This document shows, in pieces, positions 1-11,460 of a stretch of 64,000 bases of DNA. The stretch covers positions 30,767,230-30,831,229 of the forward strand of contig OZ029921.1 of NCBI GenBank assembly GCA_964023275.1, in the 5' to 3' direction. Under the pieces are notes generated by a model. That model was given only the letters and a program-made list of their open reading frames with translations, was not told the DNA's origin and did no database searches. This stretch comes from Norana najaformis (lineage: Eukaryota > Annelida > Clitellata > Crassiclitellata > Hormogastridae). The position numbers were made by a program, and so were the translations under genes. Positions within the stretch are counted from its first letter, which is position 1, and each line of letters begins with the position of its first letter.

Positions 1-142
1 CGAGGTACATCTGCTTATATACATTCAATGGAAAATAAAAGTACTTCAGATTTAAGTACCCATACATACTTTTCACTTGTTCTTTACTGTTTGCTTAGTT
101 GCCTTGCATTACTGTACACATGTTTCTTTCTTTTTCATTTAG

Positions 143-3100
143 GTCATTGGTTGTGCATGGCTTTGTTTTGGACGAGGAAGGGAAAAAGATGTCGAAATCA
201 CTTGGTAATGTGGTTGATCCAGCCATTGTCATTGATGGAGGAAAGGTGCAAATTTTAAATTGTACTTCTGTTCTGTTCTATTCTGTTCTATTCTGCTGTA
301 AGCTACTTACTTATGTGGGAGAATATGATTAATATTTGTTGCTCTTTTATGTCACAGTCCTATGGGACCAGCACACCTACACAGCCATGTCTTTTACCTG
401 TAGATTTGATTGAGTGATAAAGAACTTCAATTCAAATAAAATGAAAATTTGTGAATTGCAAATTTATTCACTGTTTACGGTAGATAATAGCTCTGTTGCT
501 ATGTGTTACCAGGTATCTCATCCTTACATGCTTAAATCAGTGACGCAGGCAGTCAAAATTTTTCATCTCACTGTCTGTAATTTTTCCTTATCTCCGTCAT
601 CTTTATCTTTCACTCTCCTGATGTTCTGCGTCATAACAAATTATGATAGTGAGTTGCTTTACTGCTTTGTATTTTATTTGAAATTATTATTTCTTCGGTT
701 CATGGAAGTTGAATAACAGGGAGAATCCTTATGAAACTTTGCATCAGCATTAAGTGGATTTTTCTACGGACAATGTGTGGAATAAGGCTGTGAGATATTT
801 TACGTTTATGTCTGTGTAGAATAGGAAAACGGACCCAGCGTATGGTGTGGATGTGCTGAGGTTGTGGGTTGCCCAGTCTGGAGTCGACAACAAGGTTCAC
901 ATTGGGCCAGCCGTTTTATCTAGTTGCAACGAACGACTGTTTAAGGTACCGTAAAAATGTTTTCTTTACTGAAAAAAGTTTTGTGCAAGCTGTTTTAGAC
1001 ATTTGGGTTCATTCTGTGTGGATTTTGCCCATGGCACAACCCAGCTTAACCAGTAGTGGTGTGTTGGTCAAAGTTCTGCTACAAACTGTGGACTTAATTT
1101 TTTATAACATAGTAGGAATTTATTTATTTCCTTTTAAGATTTGTATTCCATTGATTTATGTTAAAAATAAATCATAATAATGAAATTATGGGAAGATGGT
1201 GGTGTTTCCACGGTACAATTTGCACCATTTTCTGTGCAATCACTAAACATTGAGAATCGGTTTGTAGGTGAAAAAGAGGGAGCATGGCTATCTAACCTGT
1301 TTATATAGAGCCACATTATCTAATCTAATGACATGTATGGCTGAGGGATTGATTTTTAGAGTGAGCATTTTTTCTGTTGACTTGATTTTAGATTCGTAAG
1401 GCTCTCAGGTATCTTATGGGCAATCTGCACGACTTCAGTTGGCAGCGTAATCATGTGTTATACGATAAACTTCACTTAACTGATCAGTTCACTCTGCATC
1501 TTCTCCATGAGTTTGTTACTCAGGTCTGTCCCCACATTTATAATTTATTTATTTACATGATTATTTTCTTGTGTGCACTGTTTATGAAGTGGTTACTATG
1601 TGACGACGAGGCATGAGTGGTTGGCGCTAAGCAGTCGTGTGTTGATTGAGGTCTTCCGCTTGTGTCTGTGACACATCTCTTGGAAGCAAAAGCACACACA
1701 CTCCAGTTTACTAGGCTCAGCAAGTGAGTGACCTTTTAATAAATCTCCAGGAACTTTCAGATCGCCATGTCTCATGCCATATTAAAGTTTTCTTGATGCT
1801 TTTCTTGTCTATTTTATTTTTGTGGCATTGAGTGAAGTAGACTTTAACTAGGAATTGTTTTAAACATTTGATGTTTGGTCTTACTGAATATATTTGACTT
1901 TTAATTTGTCTTAAGATTTGCCATGTGTAATTTCTTTTGAAAACAGAGATTTGAAATTTGTCGTTTAGACCAGCGAAAAATGTTCTTGTTCGTTCGTGCT
2001 AATTTCCAGTGAGTAATTTTGTGTGTTTTACCATTGAATGTTGCAGGCAACTGGCGCCTATGAAGCATTCAATTATTCAAGGGTGGTCAACTTGACTGAC
2101 AAATTTATAGCATCACAAGTTTCTGCTTTTCATTCTCACATAACAAAGGACAGGTGAGTTAGTTCGTACAGGTAAAGCAGTACAAACATGTGCTGCTCTG
2201 ACACAGTATAAAAGAAAGAGCTGTAAGAAATTTCTTATGGGAAGTGGATAGAAAATGTCATCAGTTGCAGGTACACAGATCTGCTGGAGACAGCCAAGCA
2301 AATGGAATCTCTTCTACATTCGTCAGACAAGACTTTACCTGGCCAAGCAGACGGAGTCTTTGACTGACTTACTTTGACTTACTTTGTAAACTTTCTTACT
2401 ATGTAGAAGTGTACTTGTATGAGAAACAGACATCTATTACTGGTTACCTGGTTTACCAATATTATTTATTATTTTTCCTACATTTATTTGTTGCCACTAT
2501 CTAATGGCTATGCATCAATCGATGGTGCTGAGCAAGTATGAGTGAAGGGCTTGCTTTAAGTCCCTGCTCAGTAACGATTTCAGGGGAGGCTCAAACCCAT
2601 ACTCTCACATTACAAGCCGAGCACTCTACCAACAGACTACTGTGCCCCATATTAACCAACTTTACTACTTGTGTGTATGACAAATGGATATGTTATTGAC
2701 CATACCACTGCAGAATAGGCTGAATGGCCGCAAGGATGACACTTTAACACTGGTAACTTTCCCAAGGTCATTCGTAACTGGATATTCGAATACAAAAACA
2801 GACCTATACACCCAGGTGTGCTCCCAACTAGAGAAAGATTTTGGATTTAGGTAATCCAATCCACAAAGTGGAGAACTTGAAGAAGAGGAGGAAGGCAATT
2901 ACTCCTAAGGAGAAGAGCAGGAGAATAGCGGATTGAAGGTTCGTCCTCACCTGATGTGCCTGATGTTAAACATTATCAGTACTTTGATGAACTTGAAATG
3001 ACTTAATTGTAGAATGTACTGTGGTAAAGGTGATGAAAGGCATTCTTGTCAGACTGTTCAGTATTTATTATTGGAGGCATTAACGAAAATCTGTGCCCCA

Positions 3101-5096
3101 ATTCTTCCTCATCTCTCGGAAGAAGTGGTCCAGTTCCATCCTCTTAACGCTGGTCAGTTGTTTATATGTACAGTTATAGTTTTCAAGTAGAATTAAGTTT
3201 AAACAATTGAAATAACTGCTGTAATGAAAGTCTGTGATTAGGATAAGAAGCTGGATTTAAACATTGCTAGACAGATCTTGACTAATAATTATATTTATGA
3301 CTGATTGGTCATAGTTTATGGAGTATGTCCTCGTTCTGTAAAGTAATTCTTTGGTGGTAGTAGTACCAGTATTGGTGGTTTTTTGCCATGTCCAGGGTGC
3401 CACTAAAAATTCCTGGAAGCAGTGCTAGAAAGTATGTGGTTAAGTGCCACCAGCATTGTAGTTATATTCGTTCAGAGTTGGACACTGAAACACAAGGTAT
3501 AAAATTAGCCTGGAAATAAACTCTTAACTAGTGAGAAATATATGTATATTGAAGAGATGACTTGGAGACAAACACCTTTGTGTATGTTTTCTTTAATGCA
3601 TATGTGCGTGTACTTATCAAGAAACATGATATAGTGCCTTTAAAGTAGCTGTAATGAGTTAAACTTCAGTTCTTGAGAATTTGCGTGATGCAGTTCGTTC
3701 TATTACGTTTATCCAGTGTATGAAAGCATCTTCAAGTCAAGATGGTTTGCTGCTGATTCCACATGGCATCAGCCTGTCTTAGCAGACCGATTCAACGATG
3801 CTATTGTCCTGAGAGATACTGTCAACAGTCTCCTTGCCACCCAGAAACCGGCTGATTTTGATCTTGCTGTTGTTTGTGACGAGCAGCTGTTCACGAGGCT
3901 CCATGCAAGTCTCATTCTACATTTCCTTTTTTCAAGAAGTATTAAGAGGCACCAGACAGATGTTCCATTGTGTTACATTAGCATTATTTCTCAGTGCTAC
4001 AAGAGTAAGCTTGTTGGCAAGTGCTTGTCAGTAGTGCTTTTGTGAGAAGCTCTTGAAAGGGGATTTATGCTTACATGTAGTTGCCAGTACTGTGCTTTAT
4101 CTAATCTAATCTAATCCATAATGTACAAGGCATCAATCGATGGTTGCTAATGCATTCCAGAATCACAATCCATTGGACCGAGCCATGCAGTTAAAATCAG
4201 GGCCATGCAGTAGTTATTCTCCGTTTATAAGAAAAACAGTTTATGATGTTGTAAGTAAGTAGTAGTAAGTAAGGCATTTGTTAACACGCCATGTGTCTAT
4301 CGGCTGGGCGAGGATCGTATTGCCATGGTTAAGTCTGCAGATAGTTAAAATTCAGCAAATATTTGGTTTATTCTGTGAAGAGGCAGTAAATTTTTTTTTA
4401 TTCTTCAGTAACCCGTGAATTTTGCTAACGTTTTCATATAACTATATTGTTCATTTTGAAGGCTTTGCAATGGGAACCAACAAGTTCTCATTCTGCGCTG
4501 TGTGAGATTTTCCAGTGTGCATCTGTAGCTCTGTTAAATCAGACTCAAGCCCCCATTAACATCAGTGAAAAACTTCTCTCCATCGATGGCCTTCTGACAA
4601 TTACAGGTAAGATGCTACGCTATACCAAGCGACGCCACTTTGGGAATTAAGCCCTAGTCGTTTTGCCTTGTCACCAGAGTTCAGCTTCCATGTTCTGTTT
4701 AATCGCCTACAGCGTGGTCCAGTGGTTAACTTAGTTTCTGTTATTTTAGTTTCTGTTTTCTTCTAAGAAACTCAGTTTTGATGTTTATTTTTGGCAGGGT
4801 ACCAGTAATGGTAACTGATAGAACTGGTTGTAACAGCTGTAAATTGCAGTCAGTCTGTCTCAGCAAACACCATCCGTCTCTATGTGTTTGCATGTTTCTA
4901 CCTTTTAGGCTCCATATCAGGCAACTGTATCTGATACGTTCATGTTTGCTGTTTAGGTGGCAGTTCCACAGAGGTGAAGTATCAGCTGGTGCTCAGTCTC
5001 ACCAGAGGCCACTCCTGTCCTCGCTGTCGAAGGAAGGTCTCGGAGTCTGATAGCTGCCTCTGCACAAGATGCAGTCAGGTCCTTAGTTCAGCGTGA
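143..5096 (+). CDS. IARS2: Mitochondrial-type isoleucyl-tRNA synthetase, 3' part of gene (8 exons)
   Basis: This enzyme charges tRNA-Ile with isoleucine, in mitochondria for this family. The 5' exons, with the Rossmann-fold HIGH motif and editing domain, lie left of the window. Exons read 143-245, 820-945, 1392-1523, 2047-2153, 3013-3152, 3717-3904, 4462-4606 and 4957-5096; phases agree throughout and give about 359 residues to the stop at 5094-5096. The first exon holds the class I signature [12 protein letters not shown]. Exon 2 continues [19 protein letters not shown], matching the family's GADVLRWW region. Exons 3-7 form the anticodon-binding helical domain ([28 protein letters not shown]). 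The last exon ends with a CPRC...CTRC zinc-binding knuckle, as in bacterial and mitochondrial IleRS. The exon ending at 3904 has only a GC donor (GCAAGT) in the required phase. Intron 4 carries a SINE and half of a 139-bp duplication. Confidence 0.93.
246..819 (+). other. IARS2 intron, no other feature seen
   Basis: This is the intron between the KMSKS exon and the next exon. It is AT-rich. A short run of repeated TTCTGTTCTA lies near 269-295, and I see nothing else in it. The other IARS2 introns are unremarkable apart from the repeats listed separately. Confidence 0.6.
2227..2365 (+). repeat. 139-bp duplication, copy 1 (IARS2 intron)
   Basis: About 139 bases are nearly identical to 5122-5259, differing by a two-base insertion and a few substitutions. 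This copy lies in the intron between the exons ending at 2153 and starting at 3013. It carries CAG before GTACACAGATC, so it could be read as a 3' splice site, but the encoded residues do not match the enzyme and both flanking exons join cleanly without it. Confidence 0.85.
2480..2650 (-). repeat. tRNA-derived SINE, family A
   Basis: On the minus strand this starts with a tRNA-like head: GGGGCACAGTAGTCTG, then an A-box-like stretch and GGTTTGAGCC as B box. The body has the shared GAGCAAG/CTTCACTCATAC segment and ends in a CATCAATCGATGGTGC-type tail region followed by A/T-rich sequence. The same arrangement recurs at 5660-5815, 18055-18240 and 22541-22715. It sits in an IARS2 intron. Confidence 0.75.
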
Positions 5097-5121
5097 CAAT
5101 AGGTCACTGTACAGAAACTAT

Positions 5122-5259
5122 GAAAATTTCTTATGGGAAGTGGATAGAAAATGTCATCAGTTGCAGGTACAGATCTCCTGGAGACAGCCAAGCAAATGGA
5201 ATCTCTTTTACATTCGTCAAACAAGACTTTACCTGGCCAAGCAGACGGAGTCTTTGACT
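5122..5259 (+). repeat. 139-bp duplication, copy 2 (IARS2 3' UTR)
   Basis: This is the partner of 2227-2365. It begins about 25 bases after the IARS2 stop codon, so it should lie in the 3' untranslated region. One frame is open from here to about 5320, but it resembles no family I recognise. The near identity suggests a recent duplication or gene conversion within the locus. Confidence 0.85.
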
Positions 5260-5345
5260 CAACAGCTAAACACCAGTTGGGCCATGATCATCACTGATAT
5301 GGCAAATATGCACTGACTAACTCCAAAGGCAAAACAGAGTATAAT

Positions 5346-5437
5346 GAATAGCTATATATTCAGTTCAGTAGCTGTATAGCTATTCAATAGCTATATATTC
5401 AGTTCAATAGCTATTCAATAGTTATATATTCAGTTAA
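5346..5437. repeat. Short tandem repeat downstream of IARS2
   Basis: Roughly three imperfect copies of a unit built on AATAGCTATATATTCAGTT, separated by AATAGCTATTC. It lies in the IARS2 3' flank. Confidence 0.7.
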
Positions 5438-5659
5438 AGCTGTGATTTTCATCATGTCAATAACATTTTCTCGGCTTTACAGATATGACAGTCGTATAGT
5501 GGTAAAAATAGTCAAATTATCTAATTATCATGAACTGAAACAATAGTAAGAAACTTTTATAAGATTAGGAAGTTGTAGATTGTAACAAGTGTTCTAATAA
5601 ACAAACGATACCACACACTTCACTTGATTTCCAAGAAATACTATTTACTCTGTGTTTTA

Positions 5660-5815
5660 AAGCGCCATTATTAAATGACTAAGCATCAATCACTTGTGTT
5701 AAGCAAATGTGCATGAAGGACTTGCTCAATAATCAGTAACTGCCCAAGGGGAGGCTTGAACCCACACACTCCGTGTCAGAGCAAGCACTCAAACCAATCG
5801 GCCACTGTGTCACTT
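5660..5815 (-). repeat. tRNA-derived SINE, family A, full head
   Basis: Read on the minus strand, it opens GTGACACAGTGGCCGATTGG, which contains an A box (TGGCCGATTGG), and then has GGTTCAAGCC as B box. The body and the ATTGATGCTTAGTCATTTAATAATGG tail region match the other family A copies. It lies between IARS2 and the receptor-like gene. Confidence 0.8.
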
Positions 5816-6137
5816 TAGAACAGCACTGGTTATTCCTTTGCATTTCAAAGCGGCACGCAGCCCATCGAACGTCTTTCCCACGATTAGTTGTACGACAGCC
5901 ATTTGATTCGTTTTGGATTTACACCTCTGAATCCTGGCAGGTCTCGTTAGAAAGCCAATATGTTGTAGAGCCATGCAACAAGCAACAAAAGGGTATTTCA
6001 GTTTTGAGTTGCTGTTCATGCGATTTTAATCTCATGACCGCCTCCAAGAAAACGTCTGCTAAGGGTGTGTGATACTGCCATACCTTACTCAGCCTTCACC
6101 TTAACCTTCAGTCTGCTTGTTGAAAACTACCAACGGG

Positions 6138-6216
6138 TAATCATAATCGTAAACTCAAAATTTCTAAAGCGCTAGGTAAAAGCTAAGCGCATGGCACCAG
6201 CTTATTCAGGAGTGCT
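6138..6216 (-). repeat. Family D repeat (LINE/SINE 3' tail type)
   Basis: This matches copies at 10110-10190, 11375-11460, 42755-42841 and 43985-44085. On the minus strand the order is a CTGAATAAGCTGGTGCC segment, a GCGCT block, and a run ending in TTACGATTATGATTACC. A GCGCTNTANAAAT block followed by a short tandem tail is the usual 3' end of invertebrate non-LTR elements and the SINEs that use them. Confidence 0.65.
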
Positions 6217-6443
6217 GCGTCAAGTCTGTGGGGTTGTCCAAAGTTGTCGAGAACCACGTCTGGTTGCCAGGAGACCAGAGAGAGGAGAGAGGAGGCTAAG
6301 GTGGGTTGTGTTTAAGCTGAAAGAAATGGGAAGACTGATCAGATTCACAATTATAGATGTTACATGAAGTACCTTCAGGTGGAATGCCATCATCTTACAC
6401 AATCATCTTGCAAACTTAATAATCAGAATCTAAAACAATTCTG

Positions 6444-8885
6444 CTAAACAGTATCATCTGTTGGTATTTCCTCATAATAGCTGTCTGGTATTTCCTCGTA
6501 AACGTGCCTTTCTTTTGAGGACTCGGGTAACGGATACGGTCGGACATGACTTGGCAAACCAACGTCACTCAACCCATCCGTGCTTCCTCTGCTGTTCGTT
6601 AACAGATTTACGAGTCTGTATTTCTCCTCATCTGACATTGTTTCAAGCGTCTGAGCAATGATATCTTCCGAGACTATTTCTGCTGAAGCCGTGGGATGCA
6701 AATCGTGAGAATGTGCTGCTGGCTGCCCAAAAGAATTTGCTCTTGAAACATCTGGTTTTATGAACCGTTTTGTCTGGTCACCAAGTTTTGGATTGATGAC
6801 CACCTTCTTGTGTTTTTGTCGCGATTTCCTCAAAGCAACTACTATAACAATGGCTACGACTAACAAAACAACAGCTAGTCCCAGTCCTAGTGTACATCCC
6901 AGAATTACTGGTAGCTTGCTGGGCTCAGCTGCATTGTTTTTTGTGCTTGCACTGGTTGAAGCCCTAATTGTACCATCAATGGTAACTGCCTCTACAATAA
7001 TGATGTATGCAGTAGCAGGAGTTAGGCCTGTCAGAGTGAAATTCCTCAACTCTGGTCCAAGCGAAATGGATGACTCACTATCACTGCCTTGCACTCTGTA
7101 CAAAATTCTGAATGTCGTCACGGCCGCACTCTCAAGTGAAATGTTCCATAGAATCGTCATGCTGCTTGATGAGATGTTAACGATGTTAAGTGCAACTGTT
7201 CCTATCGGTGAAGCAGTTGTCTGCCCAACAAGATCTTTGCATGCCACTGTAGATGGCATGCAATTGACAAAGTCCGCATCGGTTAGGTTGTTGAAAAGTT
7301 TATCATTTAAGTTGGCACATTTCCATTGCAATGTATTTATGAGAGCGATCGAACTACCATTTTTTCTGAGTTGCTGCAGTCGGTCGTAAAGCCATTTCAT
7401 ATTGCAGTCACACTCCAGTGGATTCATGCTCAACTGGAGCTGTAGAATATCGAATTTTGTGAACTGGTGGAAGACACACTCGTCAAGCGTTGTGATTTGA
7501 TTTTTTTTGAGGTGAAGCCTTATGAGGCTGTTCTGCAGTCCTGTCAGCGACCGCTGTGTTACTCTGCTAATGCCATTGTCGTTTAAGTCAAGGTTTTCTA
7601 ACTGATTGATCGTTTGAAAAGTAAAGTCTGGAATGTTATTCAGTTCGCAGTTGGACATCCACAAGGTTTGCAGACCAGTGAGATTGTTGATAGATGTCCA
7701 CTGGGAGATGGAGAGATTGACAAGACGTAGACTCAGAAGCTTGAGAGACATCTGCTGTGCGCTGAAACTGTGCATGTCCAACTGTAGTCCTGAAGCACCA
7801 TCAAGGTACAGATCCTGAAGTTGAGTCAAGTCAGAAAATGCATCTGACGTGACTTCAGTTATGGAATTGTGGCTGAGGTCTAGCAGCCGAAGGGAACTGG
7901 ACATGGAACGATAGACAGACCGAGTGACAGAAGTTATCCTGTTCCAAGCAATTTTTAGCTCCTGGAGGGATTTCATATTTCCAAGAAGACTATCAATACT
8001 TGTAATTTTGTTATAACTTACATCCAACAGTGTTAAAGCCCGCAACAGCTTCACTGACTGAATAGTTTCACTGGTCAGGTGGCAGTTCTGCATTGTCAAA
8101 TTCTGAAGGCAACTCTCTAGGCCTGAGAATGCATCTGGGTGCACAGATGTCAGATAATTTCTGGATATATCGAGTACTTTAAGTTGAACAAGACTTGAAA
8201 ACGAACTTGCTCTAATCATATTTATGCTATTCGTGTGCAGGTTAAGCTCAGACAACCGCTTAAATGAACTGATGGCAGCTACAGGTACTTCTCTGAACTG
8301 ATTTGAACTTAAATCAAGGTGCAAAAGTTTATCTTGCTGATCCGTAAAATCTGCTGCACTAAGACTCTGAAGGCCACCCTTAGTGAAATCTATTTTCTCA
8401 AGGTTTGTCAGACTGGCAAGAGCCCCAGTTGGCAGATTTGGTTGATTATAGCCAAAGACTTTCAACCGCTCTAGCCGTTTCAGCGACTGTACTGCAGCCA
8501 CAGGAAAATCTGCATGAGGAGCCAACCCTACTTTCAGTTCTTTCAAGTCGGACTCTAGTCCTTGAAACGCTCTGTCCGACACGTTGACTATCGGATTTTC
8601 ACTCAGCAACAGACGCTTCAATCTGAGCGTAGTGAAAGCCTGGTCGTCAATTTGGCCAATTTGGTTGTCTTCCAGCGTCAGCTCTTCAAACAGCCGATCA
8701 GGTTCGTCATTTTGAAAGACGGGAACACGGTCAAGGTTTTGACTTCGACAGTTGATGATCACACCGGAAGACTGTGCTTCACAAGTACAGGCACTTGCAC
8801 CAACACAAAGGGCTTGACAGTCATGTGGCATCAGCTGGAAGCAAATTGTTACGGAAAAGAGAATGGCTACTGGTGTCTTTATCAT
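6444..8885 (-). CDS. LRR and fibronectin III single-pass membrane receptor with tandem YEEI tail
   Basis: One uninterrupted 813-residue frame, ATG at 8885, stop at 6444. Residues 1-25 are a signal peptide. Next come a cysteine-containing LRR N-cap (CVGASACTCEAQSSG), about 16 leucine-rich repeats to roughly 480, and an LRR C-cap (NPLECDCNMKWLYDRL, residues about 487-549). A fibronectin III domain spans about 563-650, a hydrophobic helix 658-685, and then a basic stop-transfer RKSRQKHKK and a 128-residue cytoplasmic tail. The tail ends HVYEEIPDSYYEEIPTDDTV. Y796 and Y804 each start a YEEI, the preferred Src-family SH2 ligand once phosphorylated, and the final DDTV fits a class III PDZ ligand. 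The architecture resembles LRR cell-surface receptors and adhesion proteins, but I cannot name an ortholog. It is probably expressed at the plasma membrane. The coding region has no intron, and its 3' neighbour is the SINE-rich IARS2 flank. Confidence 0.9.
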   Translation of the reverse strand: MIKTPVAILFSVTICFQLMPHDCQALCVGASACTCEAQSSGVIINCRSQNLDRVPVFQNDEPDRLFEELTLEDNQIGQIDDQAFTTLRLKRLLLSENPIVNVSDRAFQGLESDLKELKVGLAPHADFPVAAVQSLKRLERLKVFGYNQPNLPTGALASLTNLEKIDFTKGGLQSLSAADFTDQQDKLLHLDLSSNQFREVPVAAISSFKRLSELNLHTNSINMIRASSFSSLVQLKVLDISRNYLTSVHPDAFSGLESCLQNLTMQNCHLTSETIQSVKLLRALTLLDVSYNKITSIDSLLGNMKSLQELKIAWNRITSVTRSVYRSMSSSLRLLDLSHNSITEVTSDAFSDLTQLQDLYLDGASGLQLDMHSFSAQQMSLKLLSLRLVNLSISQWTSINNLTGLQTLWMSNCELNNIPDFTFQTINQLENLDLNDNGISRVTQRSLTGLQNSLIRLHLKKNQITTLDECVFHQFTKFDILQLQLSMNPLECDCNMKWLYDRLQQLRKNGSSIALINTLQWKCANLNDKLFNNLTDADFVNCMPSTVACKDLVGQTTASPIGTVALNIVNISSSSMTILWNISLESAAVTTFRILYRVQGSDSESSISLGPELRNFTLTGLTPATAYIIIVEAVTIDGTIRASTSASTKNNAAEPSKLPVILGCTLGLGLAVVLLVVAIVIVVALRKSRQKHKKVVINPKLGDQTKRFIKPDVSRANSFGQPAAHSHDLHPTASAEIVSEDIIAQTLETMSDEEKYRLVNLLTNSRGSTDGLSDVGLPSHVRPYPLPESSKERHVYEEIPDSYYEEIPTDDTV

Positions 8886-9767
8886 CGTTGCAGTCTGCTT
8901 TAACGATCTGAGAAGCAGCGTCTATTACAGGTATAGTCTACAAAGCAAATAAGTTAAATATTTAGCACACACAACTCTGAACTTCCTCTTTTCTAGGATA
9001 ACTTAGCACACTGCCTTACTCATGAGGTATTGGACAATTTCTATTACCTGTCACCAATCTTGTTTGATCACTTTGTAATAAGGACTTGTCACCAATCTCA
9101 TTTGATTCTGAAGATGGATTATCCTATTTTAATACACTGCCTGGACTAGATTATGCCAATTTGTCAATCGCCGTTTGCATATTTAGCCGACTTCTACAGC
9201 CTGTGTCAGGATCCGGCAGTGTAATGGATATACACCCCTAAACTAGGTAGGCTGATATTTTTCCTAGTGGTTTTATTATTATACCCCACTAGACCTGTTC
9301 CAGTATCACTGAACTGTTGATAGATTGAACGCCTTGTTGACTCAACAACCACAATACAGTTGATAACATTCAGCTGTAAATTTCTTGGTAATCGACATGA
9401 AAGTCAAAGGTCAACCCATAAAAGTCGTAATATAATATAGCCTAAAGTATATTTTATTATAAGGATCAAAATATCCCAAACAGGCAGTATTATTGCCAGA
9501 AGGCTACTAAGCTAGATGCTTTCAGTCATTGCCCATGCTGCATAAGCAGTTCAGGAAACAGAAAGTTTACCAATCAGAAAGGTTTAAGCTTAGATATCTA
9601 CCCATCATTCTTTTGTTTAAATTAGTACATCATTTATGTAAATATTCCAAATACTGTAGTTCCGGAGATAATGTCAGTTTCTAAAAAATTGGGTTTGCGA
9701 CTTAAGACTCATTTTGTCAGAGTGGGTCACATGTGTGAGAAATTTCATTGTTTTTGCCTCACTGCGA

Positions 9768-9836
9768 CAGGGATGGGGACAGACCTGATGGGATGGGGAT
9801 ACACCTGATGGGGATGGGATGGGGATGGAGAACATT
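9768..9836. repeat. GGGATGGGG low-complexity repeat
   Basis: Irregular repeats of GATGGGGA/GGGATGGG on the plus strand. Simple-sequence DNA, with no coding potential that I trust. Confidence 0.7.
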
Positions 9837-10109
9837 TCTGTCCCTGTGTCGCTCTCTAGCTTCCATGACAAGTAGGAGTAAAATCAGAGCTTTAAATAAC
9901 GGCTTGATAAATTGCAAATGATTATTCAGTTGATTTTGACTATACTTCAACAGTGGATGATTGTGAACTCTAGTGTCAGTATCCGTTAATGAACTAATGC
10001 CTTGTGCATTAAGATTACGGAACCATAGAAGTTCTCAGATTACACAGGCCTAGCATGTTGTTAACTGATGATAACACTAGTAGGCGACGGACCTGAAATT
10101 TGAAGGGTT

Positions 10110-10190
10110 GAGAGTAATCGTAATCTCGAGATTTCTACAGCGCCCAACTAAAGCTAAGTCGCGGGAACCAGCCTATTCACAGGCGCTCAG
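10110..10190 (-). repeat. Family D repeat
   Basis: A good copy. On the plus strand CGTAATCTCGAGATTTCTAC is followed by AGCGCCCAAC and a GGAACCAGCCTATTCACAGG segment, so the element's 3' end points to the minus strand as in the other family D copies. Confidence 0.7.
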
Positions 10191-10745
10191 TCAAAGTAGA
10201 TTTTTCTACTGTAGATTTTTGGTGAAGAGACTGGGGGAATTTCCGACAGTGATGGGCAAGCTCTGGTCTCTCCTCTGGCGCTGGATAAAGTTTTCCTAAC
10301 TTAGTAATTTCCTTAACTGCTTTAATGACCGTTTTCTAGTCGAAAGAAACTTTTTATGGCTAAAGCTCCTAAAACATTTTAACATTCCGGGTATGAAGTA
10401 ATTTACTACATAGGGTACATAAAAGTCGGCATCTTACACTTTTGCAAAACGCGTGAAATGAGAACAAGCAGCAGACTTGCTACCACGAACCTAAAACTGT
10501 TCGACAACGCAAGATTCAAGAACGTTCAATATACACAACGCGCCATTTTACTTCGATGACACATCGGCCGTTATGTCACCTGGAAGCTCATCATCGAAGA
10601 ACTTCAATCATTACTTAAAACCATTAGTTTCGTTTGCGCAAAAATCGCTTTTATAGATACAGTCCGTTTTATCTAACCGACTGGATAGTGGCCGATCCAC
10701 CGTGCTAAAACACAGCTTTCAAAGGCGTGGTCACTGATCGAACAC

Positions 10746-10753
10746 GTATAAAT
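10746..10753 (+). promoter_or_regulatory. Possible TATA box upstream of the LAP gene
   Basis: GTATAAAT lies at the edge of a CpG-richer stretch. A plausible first exon would then be untranslated, ending at CGCAA before GTAAGT near 11625, and would splice to the acceptor TTGCAG just before 13360. This is inference from position and motifs only. Confidence 0.25.
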
Positions 10754-11374
10754 AACGTCAACAAAGTGTAACTCGGTCGTACTCTCGAAAGCGCGGAAGC
10801 TGAATTGCGAGACGATACCAGACTTAATTAGCGGCTCGGTGTACGAGCTGCGCTGTATCAGTTGGTTATCGAGGCCCCACTTCGGTTGGGGGCGGGGGCG
10901 TGCAGTAAGACACTAAACCTACTTTAAGCTAGGCCTTTGAATATTCTGTTCGCTCGTGACTGTGAAGCTTGAGTTACGTGGTGGGCAGTCGCAGTAGTAG
11001 GCTATGCCGTTTCTAGAACTACATGCCTACTTTATAACGCTTACTGTTCGCGTGATACCTGGGCTTGTAACTTTGATATCCGGATGCGCACCTGTAGCAC
11101 AGCGCGGCCACCCGGGCTATCTCTATTAGGCCTATTAGGCCTCTGTTTTGCACGTCCACCGCCTAAGCCAATGGCTGTAGGCCATAGGCCTGAGCGTGGC
11201 CTATATGCTGTTTGCTGGGCGGGGACGGGGGACGAAGTGACTGTCATAAATAATTAACAATTGACAAATAATGGACAATTTCGGGTACGGAACTGGTACC
11301 GTAAAATGTGAAACGTTGTCTACAAAAATGTAACCCCATATCTTTCACGACTAGGCCCTAGACACAGACTTGAG

Positions 11375-11460
11375 TATTAATCGTAATCGTAAACTTGAGA
11401 TTTCTACAGCGCCCAACGGACGCTAAGGCGTGGGACCAGTTTATCCACAGGCGCTCAATC
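11375..11460 (-). repeat. Family D repeat
   Basis: TCGTAATCGTAAACTTGAGA, then the TTCTACAGCGCCCAAC block and GGGACCAGTTTATCCACAGG. The doubled TCGTAA shows the short tandem tail of the element. Confidence 0.7.

Noticed and set aside
2273-2367. Reading copy 1 of the 139-bp duplication as an alternative IARS2 exon
   Set aside because: The residues do not match the enzyme, the frame stops soon after, and the neighbouring exons join exactly as in other IleRS proteins.
6760-7389. A 209-codon plus-strand frame
   Set aside because: It is antisense to the LRR-FN3 coding sequence, has no domain logic, and the minus-strand protein explains the region.
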